This document shows, in pieces, positions 1 to 9,243 of a stretch of 64,000 bases of DNA (its first letter is position 1; each line of letters begins with the position of its first letter). Position numbers and translations under genes: made by a program. The stretch covers positions 62,001-126,000 of the forward strand of contig NZ_BJTG01000007.1 of NCBI RefSeq assembly GCF_013340205.1, written 5' to 3'. Below the pieces are notes generated by a model. That model made no database searches. It saw only the letters and a program-made list of their open reading frames with translations, and was not told the origin of the DNA. Source of the stretch: Anaeromyxobacter diazotrophicus. Its GTDB lineage: Bacteria; Myxococcota; Myxococcia; Myxococcales; Anaeromyxobacteraceae.

Positions 1-1695
1 CAGCGGCTGCAGCCCGGCGCCCTCCACCGCCACCGCGTCCCCGGGGCGCTCGAAGCGGGCGCGGGTGGTGGCGTAGAGTGGGAAGCGCACCGGCTGGTCG
101 AGGCGCAGCGCGAAGGTGCGCGGCACCTCGATCTCCGCGCCCTCCTCGGCGTGGCGCGGGACGAGGCAGATCGCCTGCGCCTGCTCGCCGGCCGTGTCCA
201 CCCCGACGTAGTAGGCGCGCGGGGCGCCGCCGCCGATGCGCAGGCCGAGCCCGCGCCGCACCAGCGCGAAGGCGGCGGCGCCGCGCGCCACCGCCAGGTC
301 GAGCGCCTCCGCGTCGAGCAGGTCCACCGGCGGCGCGCCCGGGAACCAGCTCGACACCACCTCGCGCAGCCGCTCGCGGACGGCCGGCGGCGTGAAGACG
401 CCGCCGTTGAGGAGCAGCGCGTCGGGGCGGGGGAGGGCGGCGGCGCGGCCGGTGGCGGCGGCCACCTCCTCGGCGTGGTCGCGGAGGAAGGCGAGCGCGT
501 GGCGCGTCACCGCCGGCTCGGCCTCGTAGGGGAGGCCGAGCTCGAGCAGCCCCCCCCGCCCGCGCTGCCGCGGCAGCTCGTCCGGCCCGGTGCGCGGGAA
601 GAACCCGTCCAGGAGGACCGCCAGGACCTCGGGGCGGGTGAGCTCCGCCGAGAGCGTCCCGCCCACGAGCCGGCTGCCGCGCCCGGGGATCGCGATCGTG
701 AGGGCCTCCGGCGGCGCCCCCTCCGCGGCGGCTCGACCCTCTCCCCCGCCGGTCTCCCGGAACGGTAGGGCGGGGGCTCGTCGCCCGCCTCCGGGCGAGA
801 GGAGCCTCTCCTTCGCCTCCCGGCACGCCTGCACCAGCAGGGACCACTGCACCGCGTCGAGGCGCGCCCCGAGCCGCGCCTCGACCTGCCGCGCCAGGGT
901 GACGTCCACGTTGTCGCCGCCGAGGAGGAGGTGGTCGCCGACCGCCAGGCGCGTCAGCCGCGGGGCCGCGCCCTCGCCCGGCGCGGCGTGGATGAGCGTG
1001 AGATCGGTCGTCCCGCCCCCGACGTCGCAGACGAGCACCAGCCGCCGCCCGCCCAGCGCGCCCGCCAGATCGGCGCGGTGCCGGGTGGCGAAGTCGTAGA
1101 ACGCCGCCTGCGGCTCCTCGAGCAGCGTCACGCGGTCGAGCCCCGCCTCGCGGGCCGCGCGCAGGGTGAGCTCCCGGGCCACCTCGTCGAACGAGGCGGG
1201 CACCGTGAGCACCACCTCCTGCTCGGGCAGCGGGTGCTCCGGGAAGCTCCACGCCCAGGCGTCGCGCAGGTGGCCGAGGTAGAGCGCCGAGGCGGCCACC
1301 GGCGAGAGCCGCGGGACGCCCTCGGGCGCGCCCCAGGGCAGGATGGCGGCGGTGCGGTCCACCCGCGGGTGGCTGAGCCAGCTCTTGGCGGAGGCGACGA
1401 GCCGCCCGGGGACGCGCGCCCCCTGCGCCCGCGCCAGCTCCCCCACCACCACGTCCGGCTCGCCCCAGGGCAGGCGGCGCGCGCCGGGCGGCAGCTCGTG
1501 CTCACCGGGGAGGTACGCGCTCGAGGGCAGGAGGCGCCGCTCGCCCACCTCGCCCGGCGCCACGAGCTGCGGGACGGCCAGCACGCGCAGCGCCTCGGCC
1601 GGATCCCCCTCGGCGGCGAGGTCGACGTAGGCGAGCGCGGTGTGGATGGTCCCGAGGTCGATGCCGACGAGAAAGCGCGATGGCGTGGCGGACAC
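1..1695 (-). CDS. Hsp70-family ATPase, partial (C-terminus beyond the window)
   Basis: The reading frame stays open from a GTG at 1695 to base 1 (565 codons, no stop). The N-terminus has the Hsp70 phosphate-1 motif GIDLGTIHTALAYV, followed by the second ATPase motif CDVGGGTTDLTLI and the phrase LLLGGDNVDVTLA. These are the actin-like ATPase signatures of DnaK relatives. A GAAGAGGGG ribosome site sits just before the GTG. It is the third gene of a minus-strand set (DUF2760, Hsp70, Hsp70) and starts 51 bases after its paralogue. Members of this divergent Hsp70 group often carry an extra C-terminal domain (DUF3731); that part is outside the window. Client and co-chaperone are unknown; no DnaJ or GrpE gene is nearby. 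Confidence 0.9.
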   Translation of the reverse strand, partial: MSATPSRFLVGIDLGTIHTALAYVDLAAEGDPAEALRVLAVPQLVAPGEVGERRLLPSSAYLPGEHELPPGARRLPWGEPDVVVGELARAQGARVPGRLVASAKSWLSHPRVDRTAAILPWGAPEGVPRLSPVAASALYLGHLRDAWAWSFPEHPLPEQEVVLTVPASFDEVARELTLRAAREAGLDRVTLLEEPQAAFYDFATRHRADLAGALGGRRLVLVCDVGGGTTDLTLIHAAPGEGAAPRLTRLAVGDHLLLGGDNVDVTLARQVEARLGARLDAVQWSLLVQACREAKERLLSPGGGRRAPALPFRETGGGEGRAAAEGAPPEALTIAIPGRGSRLVGGTLSAELTRPEVLAVLLDGFFPRTGPDELPRQRGRGGLLELGLPYEAEPAVTRHALAFLRDHAEEVAAATGRAAALPRPDALLLNGGVFTPPAVRERLREVVSSWFPGAPPVDLLDAEALDLAVARGAAAFALVRRGLGLRIGGGAPRAYYVGVDTAGEQAQAICLVPRHAEEGAEIEVPRTFALRLDQPVRFPLYATTRARFERPGDAVAVEGAGLQPL

Positions 1696-1746
1696 GGCCC
1701 CTCTTCCCCGCCCTCGCCGGCGCCGCCGGCGGAGGGGGCGGACATC

Positions 1747-3603
1747 CTAAGCCTGCGGCTGCTCCGCCGCGCGGAGGTTGAACTCCACCCTCCAGGCGCG
1801 GCCCTGCGCGTCGGCGGCCTCGAGCTCGAGCGTGCCGAGCTCGGTGACGTGCGCCCGCAGCGCGACCGGCACCACCTGCCCCGCCTCGCCGCTGGCGGCG
1901 GGCAGCGTCGTCTCGATGGGCGGCAGCTCCTCCAGCTCCGCCTCGCGCTCCACCACCGCGCCCACCCGGTCGTCGCGCCGCAGGGACGACGCGAAGAAGC
2001 GGAAGCGGGCCGGCTCGCCCACCACGAGCCCCAGCTCGCGCCGCGGCAGCTCGGCGGCCGTGCCCTCCTCCATGCCCATGGGCGCGACGCAGAGCGCCTC
2101 GACCGGCGGCGGGAGCCCGGGCACGGCCGGCGCCGCGGTCTCGACGCCCACGTAGTAGGCGCGGGCGGTGCCGCCGCGGATGCGGATGCCGCGGCCGCCG
2201 CGGACCCGGCCGTAGCTGGCGGCCCCCTTCGCCACCGCCAGGTCGAGGTCCACGCCCGGCAGCGCGCGCGGCGCCGCGCCGCCCTCGGCCGCCACCCAGC
2301 CGGCGACCACCTCACGCACGCGCTCCTCGAGCTCGGCCGCCTTCATGACGCCGCCGTTGAAGAGGAGCGCGGTGGGGTGGAGGAACGCCTTCCCGGAGAG
2401 CCGCGGCACCGGCGCGGACGAGGCGTCGAGCGCCTCGCGCTGCCGCGACAGGAAGGCCGCCAGCTGGCGGGTGATGGCCGGGTCCGAGGCGTAGGGGAGC
2501 CCGAGGGTGGTGAGCGCGGCCCGGCGCTGGGCCGCGGGCCGGGCGGTGACGTCGACCCGTGGCAGGAAGCCGTCCACCAGCGTGGAGTTGAGCTCGCCGC
2601 GGGTGAGCTCCACCCGCAGCGCGCCGCCCATGAGGCTCGAGCCGCGCCCGGGGATGGTCACCGGGACGCTCATCCTGGCGCGGTCGGCGAAGAGCAGCTC
2701 CTTCGCCTGCCGCGCGCCGTGGGTGAGGGCGAGGAGCTGCCAGCGGTCGATGGTCTTCCCGGCGTCGGCCAGCTTCTGCTGCAGCCGGTGGGCGAGCGCG
2801 AGGTCCATGTTGTCGCCGCCGAGCAGGAGGTGGTCCCCCACCGCCACCCGCTCCAGCCCCAGCTCGCCGTCGCGGTCCACCACCGCGATGAGGCTGAAGT
2901 CGGTGGTGCCGCCGCCGACGTCGACGACCAGGATGAGGTCGCCGACCTGGACCAGCTTGCGCCAGCCGTCCCCCATCGCCTCGACCCAGGCGTAGAGCGC
3001 CGCCTGCGGCTCCTCCAGCAGCACCGGCTCGGAGAGGCCCGCCTGCCGCGCCGCCTCCACCGTGAGCTCGCGCGCCACCGCGTCGAACGAGGCGGGCACG
3101 GTGAGCGTCACCGCCTGCCGGTCGAGCGCCAGCGCCGGGTCGCCCTTCGCCACCTCGGCGTCCCAGGCCGCCCGCAGGTGGGCGAGGTAGCGGGCCGACG
3201 CGTCCAGCGGGGAGATGCGCGGCACCTCCTCCGGGCTGCCGACCGGGAGCGACGCCGCGCGCCGGTCGAGGGTGGGGTGGCAGAGCCAGCTCTTCGCGGA
3301 GGAGACGAGGCGGATGGGGGTGAGCGCGCCCTGGGCGCGGGCGAGCTCGCCCACCACCTCGCGCGGCGCGGGGCCGGGCGGGGTCCAGGGGAGCCGCAGC
3401 GCCTCGTCGGCCAGCTCGGCGGCGTGCGGCAGGTAGAGGTAGGAGGGCAGGAGGGGGCGGTCCGCCACCTCGCCGGGGTGGACGAGCTGCGGGATGCCGA
3501 GCACCCGCGGGGCGGCGCGCTCCTCGCCGAGGGGGAGGTAGGCGAGCGCGGAGTGGGTCGTGCCGAGGTCGATCCCGACCGCGTAGGCCGCCCCTCGCTT
3601 CAC
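1747..3603 (-). CDS. Hsp70-family molecular chaperone-like ATPase
   Basis: A 618-residue protein starting at GTG 3603, which overlaps the stop of the upstream DUF2760 gene (GTGA). The frame is open further upstream, but the sequence before GTG is the DUF2760 gene in another frame, so the long form is rejected. Motifs: GIDLGTTHSALAYL near the N-terminus (phosphate 1), VVDVGGGTTDFSLI (phosphate 2), LLLGGDNMDLALAHRL, and an FNGGVMKAAELEERV segment. The length is close to DnaK (about 640), but the C-terminal substrate-binding part is divergent. It is about as similar to the following Hsp70 as expected for an old tandem duplication. The three genes probably form one operon. The function is likely protein folding or remodelling, but the client is unknown. 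Confidence 0.92.
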   Translation of the reverse strand: MKRGAAYAVGIDLGTTHSALAYLPLGEERAAPRVLGIPQLVHPGEVADRPLLPSYLYLPHAAELADEALRLPWTPPGPAPREVVGELARAQGALTPIRLVSSAKSWLCHPTLDRRAASLPVGSPEEVPRISPLDASARYLAHLRAAWDAEVAKGDPALALDRQAVTLTVPASFDAVARELTVEAARQAGLSEPVLLEEPQAALYAWVEAMGDGWRKLVQVGDLILVVDVGGGTTDFSLIAVVDRDGELGLERVAVGDHLLLGGDNMDLALAHRLQQKLADAGKTIDRWQLLALTHGARQAKELLFADRARMSVPVTIPGRGSSLMGGALRVELTRGELNSTLVDGFLPRVDVTARPAAQRRAALTTLGLPYASDPAITRQLAAFLSRQREALDASSAPVPRLSGKAFLHPTALLFNGGVMKAAELEERVREVVAGWVAAEGGAAPRALPGVDLDLAVAKGAASYGRVRGGRGIRIRGGTARAYYVGVETAAPAVPGLPPPVEALCVAPMGMEEGTAAELPRRELGLVVGEPARFRFFASSLRRDDRVGAVVEREAELEELPPIETTLPAASGEAGQVVPVALRAHVTELGTLELEAADAQGRAWRVEFNLRAAEQPQA

Positions 3604-4283
3604 AGCTCGACCTCGGCCGCGGCCAGGATGCGCGGGTCGTGGCCGGGCAGCGGCGGGAAGCTGGTGCGGGCGGCGCGCCAGCCGTGGTGGCGCAGGGCGC
3701 CCTTGAAGGGCGGCTGGCCGACCACGTTCCCGGTGAGCCGCACCGCCGCCGGATCGAACCCGGCCGCCACCGTCACGCGCGCGCCCTCCGGCTCGCGCAG
3801 CACCGGCTCGAGCTCGAGGTAGGCCGCGAGCGCCTTCTTGCACCCCGCGTGCACGGTGCGCGCGGCCGCGCCGATCTCGGAGTCGGAGAAGCCCTCCAGC
3901 GACTCCTCCAGGAAGTCGAGGAGGCGGCCGTCGCGCTGCAGGAGCGCGATGACCTGCAAGGACTCGGCGTGTTCGGGCGCCGCCTTTGCGGCCGGCTTCG
4001 GCGCGGGGATGGGCGGAGGAGCGGCGGCGGCTGGCGGCGCCGCCGCGGGCGCGGCGCTGGGGGCGGGCGCGGTCCGTCCCGCCTCGCTCGCGCCGGCGCG
4101 CGGGGCGGGGACGGCCGGGGAGGGGGGCTGCGCCTCGGGGAGAGGGGGCGCCCCCGGCGGCAGCGCGCGCTGGCGCTCCCTGAGCAGGTGGACCTCCTCC
4201 GCGAAGCGCCGGTTGAACAGCACGGCGAAGAAGGCGACGAAGGCGAGGAAGAACCGCTGCAGCGGCGTGAGGGTCCCGTCCAT
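3600..4283 (-). CDS. DUF2760 domain protein, predicted membrane anchored
   Basis: A 227-residue protein. Residues 8-23 (RFFLAFVAFFAVLFNR) form a likely membrane segment. A Pro/Ala-rich linker follows at about residues 38-105. The C-terminal part, from SLQVIALLQRDGRLLDFL to the end, matches the DUF2760 family as I know it: short proteins found beside divergent Hsp70 genes. The biochemical role is unknown. The stop overlaps the start of the next Hsp70 gene by four bases, which suggests translational coupling and a shared function with the two Hsp70 proteins. No strong Shine-Dalgarno sequence is visible before ATG 4283. Confidence 0.85.
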   Translation of the reverse strand: MDGTLTPLQRFFLAFVAFFAVLFNRRFAEEVHLLRERQRALPPGAPPLPEAQPPSPAVPAPRAGASEAGRTAPAPSAAPAAAPPAAAAPPPIPAPKPAAKAAPEHAESLQVIALLQRDGRLLDFLEESLEGFSDSEIGAAARTVHAGCKKALAAYLELEPVLREPEGARVTVAAGFDPAAVRLTGNVVGQPPFKGALRHHGWRAARTSFPPLPGHDPRILAAAEVEL

Positions 4284-4340
4284 GGCGGGGAGAGTTAGTC
4301 GCGCCGGCCCCTCGCCGCATCGCTCGAGGGTCGCAGCCCA

Positions 4341-4376
4341 AACGAAAGCCCCTCCCCCGGGGCGCGGGGGAGGGGC
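4341..4376 (-). terminator. Rho-independent terminator of the Tsx-like gene
   Basis: A perfect 12-bp stem (4348-4359 with 4365-4376, GCCCCTCCCCCG arms) encloses a 5-base loop. Read on the minus strand it is followed by TTTCGTTT. It lies 30 bases after the stop of the outer-membrane channel gene. Confidence 0.8.
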
Positions 4377-4405
4377 CGAGAGCCTTCAGCAGCGCGGCGC
4401 GGACG

Positions 4406-5245
4406 CTAGTTGAACGTCCACTGCACCATCGCCTGCGGCGCGCTCACCGTGTGCGCCTCGTGCACGCCGCCGTGGGCGAAGCCGCTCGGGTACTTGTGGA
4501 CGATCCACTCGACGCCGGCGTAGAGGCGGTTGCTCTTCCCGCCGAACGGCGCCAGCACGTCCACGAGGAGCTCGGGCTCCGCGAGGATGTCGATGGCGTT
4601 GTCGCCGTTGAGGTCCTTGGTGCCGGCGATGTCGACGAAGCCGGTGAAGAGGAACGGCACCGGGCCGATGGCGAACGGGATGGTCCAGGACGGGCTGATC
4701 TGCCACACGTGCGTGTCGAACTTGTCGTACCGGTAGTAGATGTTGCAGCTCACCGTGTACGGCTGGGGGAGCGCGAGGTCGAACCCGACGCCGCCCAGGT
4801 ACGCGTAGAACGCCGGCCCGACGTTGACCTCACCGGCGAGGCCCCAGTTCTGGAAGATGCCGAACAGCGGCCCCTTCTGCCCGAGGACCTTGTTGAGGAA
4901 CAGGCGCGGGTGCCACTCGGTGTAGGCCTGCGCGCCCGTGCCGAAGCGGCCGGCCTGCGAGCCGAACTCGGGGGCGCCGGTCGCGTCGCGGAAGTCGCCG
5001 ATGTACATGTCGACGAAGGCGAAGTTGTCGCCGTACTCCCACGTCGAGTAGTGGTTCAGCGTGATGGTCGTCATCGCGCCGTCCTTCGTGTTGTAGCCGT
5101 ACTTCTTGTCGTCGAAGTCCCAGCCCTGCAGGAGCTGGATGTTCGTGGTCGAGAAGCCGTCGGCGTGGGCGACCGACGGGAGCGCGGACGCGACGAGCGC
5201 GGCGCCGGCGACGAGCGAGGCGAAGAGTCGAGAGCTGCGGTGCAT
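4406..5245 (-). CDS. Tsx/OmpK-like outer-membrane channel protein
   Basis: A 279-residue exported protein. A signal peptide ends around residue 28 (VASALPSVAHA). The mature part is rich in alternating aromatic and hydrophobic residues (FDDKKYGYNTK, YTEWHPRLFLN, CNIYYRYDKFD) and ends with a terminal aromatic strand (AMVQWTFN), the usual signature of an outer-membrane beta barrel. The overall pattern resembles the nucleoside channel family Tsx/OmpK; the substrate cannot be read from the sequence. ATG 5245 was chosen because the signal peptide begins there and GGGAGGG lies upstream; the frame extends further upstream but without such signals. It is divergent from the chemoreceptor gene, with a 220-base shared promoter region, and has a strong terminator downstream. 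Confidence 0.75.
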   Translation of the reverse strand: MHRSSRLFASLVAGAALVASALPSVAHADGFSTTNIQLLQGWDFDDKKYGYNTKDGAMTTITLNHYSTWEYGDNFAFVDMYIGDFRDATGAPEFGSQAGRFGTGAQAYTEWHPRLFLNKVLGQKGPLFGIFQNWGLAGEVNVGPAFYAYLGGVGFDLALPQPYTVSCNIYYRYDKFDTHVWQISPSWTIPFAIGPVPFLFTGFVDIAGTKDLNGDNAIDILAEPELLVDVLAPFGGKSNRLYAGVEWIVHKYPSGFAHGGVHEAHTVSAPQAMVQWTFN

Positions 5246-5465
5246 GGGCCTTGTTCCCTCCCTGAGAGGTGAGGGGGGGCACCCTACCCGGGTGGGCTGA
5301 CAGCGAGCAGTCGCTTGGTCACGGGAGAGGTGCGACAAGAAGCCACACGGTGCCCCGTCCTTCGGGTGGCGGTCCGGCGCCGACCCAGGGTGGCGGGGGA
5401 CGTAACCAGCATCTACGCTGGAGCGGCAATTTGTCACGGTACGTCACATGCATACAGCGAAAATC

Positions 5466-7556
5466 ATGTTTCGGATCAAGACACGGGATCGGGTGCTCGC
5501 CTTCGCGGCGTTCGCGCTCGCGGTGACGCTCGCGGTGGGGGCGGTGGCGCGGCACGCCCTGGCGCAGGTCGCGGATCAGTTCCAGTCGGTCGCCGACGTC
5601 CAGTTCGCCGGCGCGCTGGCGCTCGACGCAGTGGAGAACGGTCACCAGCTCGCCATGCGGGCGTTCAACGCGCTCCTCATCGAGCGGGGGGACGAGGGCG
5701 TCCGCCAGCGGTCCTACCAGCGGATCGCCGAGGCCACCGCGTCCGCCGAGCAGGCCCGGAGCGCCTTCGAGGCGCTGCCGCTCGACGCCGGCACGCGGCA
5801 GCTCTACGCCGAGACCGGCGGCCCCTGGCACGGGTGGCGCGAGAGCGGGGAGCGCTTCGTCCAGCTGGCGCGGCAGCGCGACGGCCTGCTCGCGGCCGGC
5901 CGCTCCCCGACCGACCCCGAGGTGAAGGCCGCCGCGGACGCCGCGTACACGACCTGGCAGGCGACGACGAAGCTCGAGCGCACGCTCACCCCGGCCCTCG
6001 CTGCGGTGACCCGGCGGAACACGGAGCAGGTGGCCGAGGCCAAGGTGAAGGCCGCCGCCGCCGTCCGCGCGGGCGACCGCGCGGCGCTGGCGGTCCTCGT
6101 CGCGGGCGCCGCGCTCCTGGCGCTGCTCGCGCTCGTCATCGCCCGCTCGCTCCAGCGCGCCATCACGACCTTCCAGCAGGAGACCGCGGCCCTGTGCGAC
6201 GCGGTCCACCGCGGCGACCTGCACCACCGGGCGGACGCGGACCGCGTGCACTTCGAGCTCCGGGGCGCGATCGTGGGCCTGCAGGCGGCCGTCGACGCCT
6301 TCGGCGTGCCGTTCCAGGCCGCGGTCCGGTGCGCGGAGCGCCTGGCCGACGGCGAGGCGGTGGCGCCGATCGAGGCCGAGTACCAGGGCGAGTTCGCGGC
6401 GCTCAAGCGCAGCCTCAACCACCTCATCGAGGTGACCGGCCGCCGCGAGCGCGACATGGAGGCGCTCATCGAGGCGGCGGTGCGGGGGCGGCTCGACGCC
6501 CGCGGCGACCCGAGCGCGTACCGGGGGCGCGACGCGCACCTCATCGCCGGGATGAACCAGGTGCTGGACGCGGTGGCCGCTCCCATCGCCGAGGTGTCCG
6601 CCGCGCTGGACCGGCTGGCGCGGCGCGACCTGGCGGTGCGCGTGACCGGCAGCTACCAGGGCGAGCACGCCCGGATCAAGGACGCCCTCAACGCGACCAC
6701 CGAGGCGCTGCACGACGCCATGGGGCAGGTGTCGCTGGCGGTGACCCAGGTGGCGGCGGCCGCGGGCCAGATCGCCTCGTCCAGCCAGGCCGTCGCGGCG
6801 GGCGCGTCCGAGCAGGCGTCGAGCCTGGAGGAGACGTCGTCGAGCCTGAGCTCGATGTCCAGCATGACGAAGGGCACGGCGGACAGCGCGCACGAGGCGG
6901 AGCGCCTCGCCCAGCGCGCCCAGAGCGCCGCGGCCGACGGCGGCAGCGCGACCGCGCAGATGAGCCGCGCCATGGAGCGGATCAAGGCGGCCGCCGAGGG
7001 CACCTCGGAGATCATCAAGGTCATCAACGAGATCGCCTTCCAGACCAACCTGCTCGCCCTGAACGCGGCGGTGGAGGCGGCGCGCGCGGGCGAGGCGGGG
7101 CGGGGGTTTGCGGTGGTGGCGGAGGAGGTGCGCTCGCTGGCGCTCCGCTCGAAGGAGGCCGCCGCCAAGACCGAGGAGCTCATCCGCGGCTCGGTCCAGC
7201 AGGCGCAGGCGGGAGAGGTCACCGCGAAGCACGTGGCCGAGGTGCTGGGCGAGATCACCGCCTCGGTCACCGGCGTCACCGGCCTCCTCGGCGAGATCGC
7301 CGCCTCGTCGCGCGAGCAGGCCGCCGGCATCGACCAGGTGGAGCAGGCCGTCACCCAGGTGAGCCAGGTCACCCAGCAGAACGCGGCCAGCTCCGAGGAG
7401 TCCTCCTCGGCGGCGGTCGAGCTGCTCCGCCAATCGGAGGACCTGGCGGCGGTGGTGGGGTCGTTCGAGCTGGGCGGCGGCGGCCCGGCGACCGGCGCCG
7501 GCCACGCCGCTCACCTGCCGAAGAACTCGAGGGCCGGCGCCGCGGCGCGGGCCTGA
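5466..7556 (+). CDS. Methyl-accepting chemotaxis protein
   Basis: A membrane chemoreceptor of 696 residues from ATG 5466 (702 from ATG 5448; neither has a clear Shine-Dalgarno). TM1 is at about residues 9-30, a mainly helical periplasmic part runs to about 205 and TM2 covers about 206-228. Two or three HAMP-like repeats follow ([18 protein letters not shown] and [19 protein letters not shown] mark them). The signalling domain contains the conserved hairpin tip [20 protein letters not shown] near residue 525, and [18 protein letters not shown] methylation-helix sequence. There is no CheR/CheB-binding pentapeptide at the C-terminus. No che genes are in the window, so it is an orphan receptor; the ligand is unknown. 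It is divergent from the Tsx-like channel. Confidence 0.95.
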   Translation: MFRIKTRDRVLAFAAFALAVTLAVGAVARHALAQVADQFQSVADVQFAGALALDAVENGHQLAMRAFNALLIERGDEGVRQRSYQRIAEATASAEQARSAFEALPLDAGTRQLYAETGGPWHGWRESGERFVQLARQRDGLLAAGRSPTDPEVKAAADAAYTTWQATTKLERTLTPALAAVTRRNTEQVAEAKVKAAAAVRAGDRAALAVLVAGAALLALLALVIARSLQRAITTFQQETAALCDAVHRGDLHHRADADRVHFELRGAIVGLQAAVDAFGVPFQAAVRCAERLADGEAVAPIEAEYQGEFAALKRSLNHLIEVTGRRERDMEALIEAAVRGRLDARGDPSAYRGRDAHLIAGMNQVLDAVAAPIAEVSAALDRLARRDLAVRVTGSYQGEHARIKDALNATTEALHDAMGQVSLAVTQVAAAAGQIASSSQAVAAGASEQASSLEETSSSLSSMSSMTKGTADSAHEAERLAQRAQSAAADGGSATAQMSRAMERIKAAAEGTSEIIKVINEIAFQTNLLALNAAVEAARAGEAGRGFAVVAEEVRSLALRSKEAAAKTEELIRGSVQQAQAGEVTAKHVAEVLGEITASVTGVTGLLGEIAASSREQAAGIDQVEQAVTQVSQVTQQNAASSEESSSAAVELLRQSEDLAAVVGSFELGGGGPATGAGHAAHLPKNSRAGAAARA

Positions 7557-7584
7557 CGGCGGGGGACAGGGCCGAACCAGCGGT

Positions 7585-7627
7585 CCCTCCACCCTCGCCC
7601 CGCGCAGCGGGGAGGCTGGGGAGAGGG
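7585..7627. terminator. Possible bidirectional terminator between convergent genes
   Basis: A GC-rich imperfect inverted repeat with a core CCCCGC-GCA-GCGGGG (7598-7612) and outer arms CCCTC/GAGGG. It lies between the chemoreceptor stop and the M28 peptidase stop. There is no T tract, so the call is weak. Confidence 0.35.
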
Positions 7628-7655
7628 GCCGCGCAACCACGCTCGGCCGCCCCGT

Positions 7656-8984
7656 CTACTCGAGCTTCCCCGGGTACACCGGCAGGCTCTCCCGCCCCTC
7701 GGCGTCCACCGTCGCGACGGCGAAGACGAAGTTGTCCGGCACCACGTCCGGGAGCACCAGCTCGGCCTGGCGCGGGTAGCGCGTCGCGCGCTGCCAGGTG
7801 ACGCCGTCCGCCCGGCGGCGGTAGAGCACGAGCGCGGCCGCGCGCGGATCCGCCGGCAGGGCGAGCCGGAGGTGCGTGTCCGGGCTCACCGCGCCCCCGA
7901 GGCGCACCTCCGCCGGCGGCGCCGGCGCCGCGGCCAGCTCGGCCACCGCGGCGAGGAGCGCGCGCCCGAGCCGCGCGGCGTAGGCGAAGTCGACGTGTGC
8001 GAGCACGTCCCCGTAGGCGCGCCCGCCCACCGCCCGCAGGTCCTGGTGCTGGCGATCCCAGTGCTCGTGCGCCTCGACGAGGCGGATGGCCGGGAACCCC
8101 TCCTTCGAGAAGGCCAGGTGATCCGAGCCGCGCGCGATGCGGTCGCGCCGCAGCATGAGCCACAGGTCCAGGTTCTCCACGTACCGCTCGCCGACGCGCT
8201 TCACGTAGCGCGCCCACTCGCGCGCCGCGCCGTCGTTCTCGCCGCCCAGCGCCTCCCGGAGCTTCCGCTGCGGCTCGGTCTCGGCGGCGGGCACCCCCTC
8301 GCTGAAGAGGCGCGCCGAGACGTCGTCGTGCACGCCGTCCTGGCCCGCGCTGCTGCCGATCATGTCGACGGCGGTCATCGCGACCACCCGCACCCCCTCC
8401 TGCTTCAGGCGCTGCGCGAGGTGCGTCGAGCCGTTCAGCCCCTGCTCCTCGCCGGCGACCGCCACGAAGTAGACGGCGATGGCCGGCTGCTCGCGCGAGA
8501 GCACCCGCGCCAGCTCCAGCATGAGCGCGGTGCCGCTGCCGTCGTCGTCGGCGCCGGGGGCGTCCACCTCCGCGTTCGCGACGTCCGAGCCGCGCGAGTC
8601 GTAGTGGCCGGTGAGGACGATGGCCTCCTTCGCGCGGGCCGGGTCGGTGCCGGGCAGCACCGCCCCGACGTTCCAGATCTCGACCGCCCGCGGGATGCGC
8701 GGGGCCGGGGGCTGGGTGAAGCGGTCCTCGAACGGCTGGAGCCGCGCCCCGGGCTGCCGCGCCAAGGCCGCGAACTCGCCGGCGAGCCAGCGCCGCGCGG
8801 CGCCGATGCCGCGCACCGGCGACTGCGCCTCGGAGAGCGTGTGGCGGGTGCCGAAGGAGACGAGCTTCGCCACCGTGGCCTGCATGCGCGCCGGGTCGAC
8901 GGCGGCGGCGAGCTGGGTGACGTGGGGATCGACCGAGGTGGCCGACAGCGCGGCCGCGAGCGCGAGCGGGGCGATGGGCGTCAT
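7656..8984 (-). CDS. Exported M28-family zinc aminopeptidase
   Basis: A 442-residue protein with a signal sequence (MTPIAPLALAAALSATSV). Zinc-ligand motifs of the M28 family appear in order: TGHYDSRG (His127), DAPGADDDGSG (Asp146-148), AGEEQG (catalytic Glu179/180), VDMIGS (Asp207) and a late EAHEHWDRQHQ histidine. All expected metal ligands seem present, so an active di-zinc exopeptidase is likely. A short C-terminal beta domain (from about residue 345) looks like a fibronectin-type extension. The start at ATG 8984 is preferred because the signal peptide follows it; an upstream ATG (9035) lies next to the repeat array and would bury the signal. It is divergent from the patatin gene and probably acts in the periplasm or outside the cell. 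Confidence 0.9.
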   Translation of the reverse strand: MTPIAPLALAAALSATSVDPHVTQLAAAVDPARMQATVAKLVSFGTRHTLSEAQSPVRGIGAARRWLAGEFAALARQPGARLQPFEDRFTQPPAPRIPRAVEIWNVGAVLPGTDPARAKEAIVLTGHYDSRGSDVANAEVDAPGADDDGSGTALMLELARVLSREQPAIAVYFVAVAGEEQGLNGSTHLAQRLKQEGVRVVAMTAVDMIGSSAGQDGVHDDVSARLFSEGVPAAETEPQRKLREALGGENDGAAREWARYVKRVGERYVENLDLWLMLRRDRIARGSDHLAFSKEGFPAIRLVEAHEHWDRQHQDLRAVGGRAYGDVLAHVDFAYAARLGRALLAAVAELAAAPAPPAEVRLGGAVSPDTHLRLALPADPRAAALVLYRRRADGVTWQRATRYPRQAELVLPDVVPDNFVFAVATVDAEGRESLPVYPGKLE

Positions 8985-9037
8985 GGGCCGCCATCCTATC
9001 GAAAGCGCGGGAGCCGAGGTCGAAGTCGAAGTCACAT

Positions 9038-9199
<162 letters not shown>

Positions 9200-9243
9200 T
9201 TTCGCCCGCCTGCGCGGGGGCCCTCTGCGCTAGAGTCCCCCGC

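Noticed and set aside
3604-4341. N-terminal extension of the second Hsp70
   Set aside because: The frame is open, but it overlaps the DUF2760 gene; the ATPase motif starts eight residues after GTG 3603.
5319-7640. Long antisense reading frame opposite the chemoreceptor
   Set aside because: Mirror frame produced by high GC; Arg/Gly/Ala/Leu-rich composition, no domain and no ribosome site. The plus-strand chemoreceptor has clear motifs.
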